A stretch of 64,000 nt of DNA from Onchocerca lupi. Lineage: Eukaryota; Nematoda; Chromadorea; Rhabditida; Onchocercidae. Shown in pieces: positions 56,769 to 64,000 of this stretch (position 1 is the first letter of the stretch; every line of letters begins with the position of its first letter). The stretch lies in the NCBI GenBank assembly GCA_028564675.1, contig JAOVVO010000296.1, positions 1 through 64,000 on the forward strand. Direction: 5' to 3'. The translations under genes and the position numbers were made by a program. The notes beneath the pieces are model-generated. The model had not been told where the DNA came from. It saw only the letters and a program-made list of their open reading frames with translations, and did not search any database.

Positions 56769-59700
56769 CAGCTTTCTCATGTTGTTTAAAAGATTGGTAT
56801 AAGAAAGAATATAATTTTTGTAATAATTAGCATATCGATGTGAAAAAACTTACATTTTACAGGACTAACATATAGGATGTGAATCTTTAAATGTTATATG
56901 ATTAGCATAAAGGATGTGAATTTCACATGCTACATGATTTGCATACAAGATATTACACATGAACTGGATAACGTTTCAAATAATTTTTTTTGTAGTGTTA
57001 GTATTTTGAGATAGAAAAGTTATTTCGGATTTTCCAACAGCATCATCAAAACATTCGGTAATTGGCAGCAATAACTATTTTTTATCATTTAGGATGGCTC
57101 TGTCGGTACTATAAATTACCGAGTGGTTTAATAATCCTGGCTAGATCAGAAATTTTTTACTTTTATTATTTATATGAATATATTTTCTCATATTTTTTAC
57201 TTTTATTATTATATATTATATCTACTTTTATTATTATATGCCATTACTTTTATGACTGCCGAATTTTATCTAAAAATTACAAAGTGATTACGATTTAAAA
57301 AACTTCCTTTTTCGAAATTTCGATTTCATGAAAATCTCTCCACATCCATCGAAAAAAAAAAAAACTTATCATAAAAATGAAATACATACCTAGCATATTT
57401 TTTAAGAAAAGATAAACACAAAGGCTTCCGATAAGAATTATTCAGATCGAAATTTGGAAAGATTATTGATTTATATGGATTGAAAAAACAGAATGATTTT
57501 ATTATAAAAATTCAATTTCAAGTCTCAATTTTTTAAAATCTTATTCATTTTGAAATTTTAAAATTAAGACAAAACAGTAAAACTGATTGATTCAAAAATG
57601 ATTTAAAAAAATTTTTGATCGCAGCTTCAAAAAAGTGCTTTGAATTCTCTTTCCCAGTCTAATCACTGAAATGATTGTCGTCGATCGTTGCATAAAATTC
57701 ATCGGATGTTACCAGATCGAAAAAAATCCATTCTTGTTGCATCCATTATTGAATGAAGGGAAGATCCCGTCAATATGAATATTTGTTTGCCATCATTTTC
57801 AAAATGTCACGTAGCCTGAAATTTTATTATCCACCAAATTTATATACTAACAAAACTAATTATATGAAAAGATTGAAAGAAAAAACTTCTTCAATCGTCA
57901 AACAGTATTTAATGAATACTATATTATGAAAGGAAATTATGGCTATAATAATTCATTGATAATTTAAAAAATTTTAAAAAAAAAGAAAAAGAAAAAAAAG
58001 TCGTCACGAAAATGTAAAAAAAAAAAAAAAAAACCGTGCTCGAAATCGGGAGAAATTAGAAGAGATAAGGGAAAATCAATATAATTTTAATATTGAAGAC
58101 TATTTCCAGTTCCATTATGAAAAAAATTACACATGGACTCCATTTGTATTTCATGTGTGTTAACCAAGTGAATACACAACAAAGAGCTACGTATTTAAAT
58201 TAATAGCCAATCAAATTTAGAAGGATTTATATTTTTATTATGATTAAAACAAAAGCAATATATATACAGATTTATGAAGAAAAAATATCAACATGAATTG
58301 AAGACAAAAAAAAAAAATGAACATTCATAACCCATAACAGTAGTCTAAATTCTTTTTCATATCCTTTGCACTGCCTCACTCCATAATCTCAACAGTCCGA
58401 ATGCAATTAGATGGCGGTAGAATGATAATTCTTTTATATTGTTCGAATACAAAATAATAAAAAGAATAATTTCTGTTTTCCAAACAATTTCTTTCATACT
58501 AAACTTCAAATTCGCACGTAAACCTTCAGCCATGCTGTTCTATACCGACTTTTTAACGCCTGTTATGCATAAACTATCGCCTCATCTATCACACTCTATT
58601 TGCTGTCAATTTTTCAAAATGGCACGTATCCCATTATCTCATTGCCAATTGAATGTACATATATGCTAACATTAAATATGGGAAAAAACTAAAGGAAGAA
58701 AGATCCGCTTGCCTTTTCTAAATCGTCAAATTGATAATTAAGGAAGCAAAGGATTTAAAAAAATTCGAATTAAAAGAAAGCTTATGACCGAGAAAATAAA
58801 AAAAATGTTTTTATGTCATCATCGAGCGAAATCCGAAGTTAAAATAAAAAATGATTTATTATAGTTATAACTTCTTTTTATAATTGATCGGGAAATCACC
58901 GAAAAAAAAAGATGAAAATGAGGAAGGAAATTCCTAAATAGAATCCAAAGATATCCATCTTCCACCTTGATTCACTTTTGACGAAAATGTATTTTGATCG
59001 CGAAAATTCTGTCGAAACAGAAACAAGCAGTCTCCCAATCAAGTGTAACTATCCGAGCGTCTAGGAGAAAAGATTCGCAAATGTTTGATTTCTACCATGA
59101 AATCCGTTTAATTATAATCCGTTATAGTTTTATTTTAATATTTAAGAATGTATTTTAGTGATTAGACGAAATGTATTCAATGAATGTGTTTAAGCGAAAT
59201 ATGCAGTCTTTTTTTTTTCGCAATTTCATATGGTAGACAAAAGAATCTATTCATGAATGATTAATAGGCAAATTAAAAATGGTTTGAGATTCAAATTTTT
59301 CAAATTTTTTTCAAATAAGATTTAAAAAATTCTGCATAAAGCAAAGTTTGTTACGAAATCATCTGCCAGCAGAAACAACAGCAACAATTAAAGTCAATTA
59401 ATTTTCGGACAACATAGAAAGCTGACTAGTTTTACTCAATATTTGATCAAAATCTTCACGGTTTCGAGACCAAAAGCGATAAATGGCCTGCGGCATTCTT
59501 TTTCTTCAAAATTTTTCTTGAAATCATGATTTAATTTTTTCATTTAATTAAAGAACACCAAAATATTTTTTATATACAGATTTCTTATTAAATTTACTGA
59601 GAACAGATTTTCGGACAAATAATCGATTCAACAGTAGAAACGTTTCTTCAGGGAATACTGAATTATACTCTGATTGTACGCAAAATAAACTGTATTGCTA

Positions 59701-61923
59701 CATGTTAACTAATATTATAATAAATTTTACATTAATTTATAATAAAAATAGAATTAGGATGATTTTAAGACATGTTCATGATGCAGAAGATCTTAATCTT
59801 GAAAATCTTTATCATTCATGTTTTTTTATTTTAACATTATCAAAAAGTTTCCCGTGTGTCAGTGATATCGATTGGTATTTTAAATGCCAAATAAAAATTT
59901 CCAAGTTAAAGTAGTCGAGCAAGTAAATTGGTGATTTTAATATTTACTATAATTTCTTTTTTTCATCATACAATTTACTTATTTTAGCAATTTTTTGTGA
60001 TAAAATTTCGCATTCGATCTAAATTAATCATATATGATGATATATTAAATAGATCAATATTCCAAATTCGGAAAACCTTACGTAGATAATCTTGCTGTTT
60101 CATACTAATATTAAGCGCTCTTTGATAAACACCTATTAATTAATTATCAATTTTCATTAATTGATCAATTAATCGTGATCAGCGATTTCAGTTGACAATG
60201 GATAATTTACACGTAATAATTTTAATGATTTTCAGTCAGCCGTATTTTCAGTTATTATTTTGGAGAGATCTTAAAAATTAGAAAATAAGTTAGCCAATTT
60301 TTTTTAATCTTTACATTGATGATGGAAAAAATCTAAAAAAAAGAAAGAATGTCTTACCTAATGCAACAAATGAATGATATATTGATATTTTTTACTTTGG
60401 AAGAATTTTTCACTCTTAACAATATTAATATTAAATACGAAACAATGAAGAAACCAAAAGGGGGATGTTTACATTCCAGTATTCGATTTATCACTCATTT
60501 GTTGCAATGGATGAAACACTTTTTTTTTGTTTAATTTATTCAATCGCTCAATTGATATTTAATTAAGAAACCAGGTGATTAATTTAATAAGATAAACTTG
60601 AAATTGATTAGATATTCGGCATAGGATGACTTTATCATTTTTTATATGATGCATGCAGGTAATGGAATTTAATTCGTTAATTAAGAAAAATAAATACTCA
60701 TGAATTATTATGAAGTTGAAGGTTCAATATTCGTAAATGCTACATGACTTTCTATTCACTGTTGACGGTCAACTTTGCCCAAGTATTGCTTTCTTATACT
60801 AAATAAAAATTCAGATAAATGATGGCTTTATCCGATTTGTGAAAGATAATATGATTGAATTATTTTGCTAATGATTAAATGTTAAACAATAGCAACTGCT
60901 AGGAAATTATTCAGATATTTCGATAGCAATTTTTCATTTCATCTGATTTGTTTGAGAAAAGTTTATATTCACTCCACGGTCCATATTATAATTATACATC
61001 AGTATCCGATGAATTCTTCCTGTTTGGATTTTAATCATCGCATTCTAGTATTCATGTTGACAAATAAAATATCTAAAAGATGTCATATTGAAACACTTTG
61101 CTTAAATCTATCTGAAAATAGAATGAAGCAAAATAGTTTGATATGCGGTTTAGTCTATCTTTTATCTTTCATTTCACTATTAATGAGATAAAGTTTTGTA
61201 AAATTAAAGAAAAAAGCTGCAAGGTTAAAGTGAAAAAAGATTTTATCTTTAATTCTGAAATAAAAGTCTATCAACATCAAGTACAATACAATTTGAGAAA
61301 TCACTTTTGTGAGAATATCTTTTACATTTTGATATTCAACATATTACCAGTCATTTGTTGATTCATTCTTTCAACAAATCATTCGGATAAAACTTTTTTT
61401 TTTTTTTAAATTTTTGATGGATATCTAGAATACTGTCATTATTCAAAGAAACAAGAATGAAAAGATAGTAAAGTAATAAACAATCATAAACTTGTAAAAC
61501 AATAAAAAACCATTTTTCAACCCTAAAATGCCAATTTGAATAATAAGCAATAAGACTTAATTATCAATAATCAATTTCAAGAAGTGAACAGCCAATAATT
61601 AATGCAAAAAATTACAAATTGTGATTTAAGAAGCTGAAATGAGAGAAATCTGATAATTTCAAATAGATTAATATGATAATAATTATTGATTTCAAAGTCA
61701 AAATTTTTAGTAATTTGAATTCAAATGATATTGCCTATTTCAGCACTTTTTTCTTTCTTTTTTTTTTTTTTTTAGATGATTTGTGCTTTCTCTTTTAATT
61801 TATTATATCATATTTTTACTTAATTTCTATATATTTGTAATATAGAATAATAAATTAATTTAAAATTTTTCTGATTTTTTTCAGTGAGATTTTACCATTA
61901 AAATTGTATTGAATATCTTATAA
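56769..61923. other. AT-rich region without recognisable genes
   Basis: Short frames only. Two stretches are slightly less AT-rich (57650-57850 and 58350-58680) and share a TTTTCAAAATGKCACGTA motif, but neither gives an exon chain. No RNA gene or mobile-element end was found. Confidence 0.45.
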
Positions 61924-62514
61924 TCATTTGCCTCTCTTCCGACCGAGATATGACAGATATCCACCTCTTCTACCATGAAAGGGACCTCTTCTACCACGAA
62001 AGGGAAATCCTGCACCATAAAAGTGTGGATGGAAGTATCTACCATAATAATACGGATAATATGGAAAATAAGGGTAATAACGTCCATAATGTGGATAATA
62101 AAAGTAACGTCCATAATAATATGGAAAATACGGGTAACGTCCATAATAATATGGATAATAATAGCCAGGTCCATAATCAGGTCGAAGAGGAATTAAACGA
62201 TCACCATCAGGAAAATAACTAACTGACTGAAAATAAGTAGCAATGTTTAAGTTTTCTTAAGCATATAAGAGAGTAAGATTTTTTTTTTTTTAAAAAAAAA
62301 GCAAAAAAATTGGCAATTTCTAAATATTTGATGATTTAATCCATATGACATCCAAGATTAACACCTGAAGAAGATAGTAATGATGATAGCAATTTGTCAT
62401 ATTTCTTTAATATATAATAATTATATAAAATTGAAGCTTACCTTTAGTGCCGCTTTATTGCGGTTGCGTGGCCAGTCACTAACACCACTAATAATTCCTA
62501 ATGCAGTAAAAAAT
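61924..62514 (-). CDS. Secreted Tyr/Gly/Arg-rich repeat protein (5' exon not found)
   Basis: Two exons join in frame: 62442-62514 and 61924-62226, ending in TGA at 61924. The first reads FFTALGIISGVSDWPRNRNK, the tail of a likely signal peptide and the mature N-terminus. The second starts SVSYFPDGDRLIPLRPDYGP and then has tandem units of the type YYYPYYYGRY / PYFPYYYGRY / FYYPHYGRY, a FHPHFYGAGFPFRGRRGPF segment, and a basic end YLGRKRGK. The readable length is ~124 residues. Tyr-rich GRY repeats suggest a cross-linked cuticle or eggshell protein or a small cationic secreted peptide; I recognise no named family. Splicing is canonical (GTAAG donor, TTTTCAG acceptor). The ATG exon lies upstream of 62514. 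Open frames in other registers come from the repetitive DNA. Confidence 0.75.
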
Positions 62515-64000
62515 CTGAAATTATTATTTGTTGCATAGATAATGCAAATTATTATTTAATAAAGAGATTTTTTTTTACTAATATTAAAATAATCGATAAA
62601 TTTAGACAACCGTTTTCTATTATCCTGATCCTATTATGATCTTATTGATAAGTATAATAAATATTTCTATTTTATTTATCGTAATGTAATTGCTCAGCAA
62701 TTTTCCGATTTATTTAAAAAAATTCCTGAACTAACATTATAATATTCAGCATTAAACGATTCATCGTATTCTGAAATAACCAATTTATATTTCCGATTTT
62801 GTTAAATGAGATTGATCAAACAACTTATATTGTCATTTTAAATTCAAATCAATATTTCTTGTAGTACTATAAAATATAATAAAAAATTGTTTTCCTGAAT
62901 TGCAACTTTTCATCAAATTTTGCTCAATTAAAATTTTACTGCTACATTAATGAAATGATAAGAATAAAATTGTCATGATGTATTTCTGGTATAAATTAAC
63001 GTATAAGATTAATCTTCTACATTTCAATATTCCTGGAACACATTAATTTAATCTGCTAAATTTTGATAATCCTGGGAAAAATTAATATGATCTTCTAGAT
63101 AAAAACATTTTTGATATACAAAATTAAAATTAATACTTTTTTAGAAGTAACTGCTGAGAAGAAAAAACACACTATCAATGTTATTAGATAAATGAGTGAT
63201 ACGATTTCTTTATATATCGATGGTATTGTCAGTTGTTTGAATCACTGGATTTTCTCTTTCCTTTTTTTTTGCCTTGTTCAATGACAAGTTTTTATGTACT
63301 TTTCATATACTGTACTTTTTTCTTTCCTTTTATTTCGTCATCCAAAAAAAAAAAAAAAAAAAAAAAATTAGGTCAGATAGTACACTTTATTTGCCGATAA
63401 ATAACTTCCTTAATTTTAAGGCCAAATTTCGAAATAATATTCTAACAGTTCATCAAATGTTCCTTTTTACAATTCTAAATTAATTAATGCAGACAATTTA
63501 ACAAACTATCGTTTTTACAATTTTTCAGAAATCTTGTATGCACTTAAAAACGGATATTTTCAAGTTTTTTGAAAAATTTCTTTTTTTTTTTTATTACTGT
63601 GAAAAAAATTTTTTAAACTTTTTCCTTATTTATTCATTTTTTTGCATTTTGTATGAAAAACAATCAATTTGCTTACATTCGAATGAAAACTGAAGTAGAA
63701 TCCTACAGCTAAGAATACTAATATCTGTGTAAAATGTTTACTTTTAAAATTTCTAATTTGAAAAACGAATTAGTGCTTTTTTTTTTCTGGTAATCTGCTT
63801 TACAGTAACAAATTTAATAATCCGAGAAAGAATGAACGCTTAAAATTTTATCATTGATTTGGAAAATGATTTCAAATTCGTGCATTTGCGCGAAGCAGTT
63901 TTAAACTAATGTGCATAAATTTTTATAAAATTATCACTTTTTTTATAATTTCGAACCATTGAATATGCAGTAATTTAGATTTTATAGGGATGTCAAATTG
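62515..64000. other. AT-rich right edge of window
   Basis: The missing first exon of the Tyr-rich gene is expected here but I cannot identify it. A ~24-nt poly(A) run lies at about 63344-63367. Otherwise nothing is supported. Confidence 0.45.

Noticed and set aside
57650..58680. Two slightly GC-richer patches with short ATG frames sharing TTTTCAAAATGKCACGTA
   Set aside because: Only a short motif is shared; no exon chain or convincing repeat boundary.
61950..62222. Plus-strand Asn/His-rich frame
   Set aside because: Antisense of the Tyr-rich exon; any frame of this repetitive DNA stays open.
1..64000. CRISPR array, operon or bacterial (Wolbachia) insert
   Set aside because: No spaced direct repeats of CRISPR type, no ribosome-binding sites with long frames, and no bacterial genes seen.

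Overview
This is AT-rich nuclear DNA from a nematode, most likely a clade III (filarial/spirurid-type) worm. The evidence is short exons with GTAAG/GTATG donors and TTTTAG or TTTCAG acceptors, a Hippo-pathway LATS/Warts kinase with a worm-like exon pattern, small secreted Cys-, Gly- or Tyr-rich proteins, and near-perfect copies of the nematode SL1 spliced-leader sequence. The species call is inference. Nothing in the window looks bacterial.

Layout. Bases 1-11446 hold no gene I can support: long A/T runs, GA, CA, ATC and TGTA microsatellites, a ~120-bp diverged tandem repeat, a 12-bp minisatellite and one clean hairpin. Bases 11447-19901 (+) hold a complete 19-exon LATS/Warts gene, about 1091 aa after splicing. 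Bases 21013-26157 are a very large inverted repeat (arms ~0.95 and ~1.3 kb) whose 2.9-kb loop carries a multi-exon minus-strand gene that I do not recognise and that breaks frame at one junction. Bases 26937-28108 (-) encode a small Gly/Cys-rich secreted protein. Bases 34492-35558 (-) encode a secreted protein with a Cys-rich head and a Gln/Pro/Tyr-rich repeat tail. A low-confidence minus-strand gene lies at 38305-38969. A decayed Helitron (PIF1-like helicase tail with frameshifts and stops, plus end-like motifs) lies at 39.86-40.56 kb. Bases 45960-47279 (-) hold a complete atypical dual-specificity phosphatase whose first two introns appear to use GC donors. Bases 54651-56768 are a foldback transposon. 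Bases 61924-62514 (-) encode a Tyr/Gly/Arg-rich secreted protein. The gaps between these are AT-rich and mostly empty.

Most unusual structure. The 54651-56768 element has ~350-bp terminal inverted arms starting TGTCGCTGAAATCGCGAGGA. Inside it a second inverted pair of ~210 bp encloses an intron-free piece of an AHSA1-type (Hsp90 co-chaperone Aha1) domain. The inner arms and a further direct copy each contain an SL1-like 22-mer in a conserved context. This looks like a transposon that has captured host gene sequence and spliced-leader sequence, possibly through a trans-spliced mRNA intermediate. The 21-26 kb inverted repeat may be a second cargo-carrying element of a different family.

The conserved host genes (LATS kinase, DUSP) are each spliced into a full open frame and are probably functional. 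The three small secreted proteins are probably cuticle, mucin-like or defence products, but the sequence alone does not give their function. All exon boundaries were read by eye from frame continuity and splice consensus.
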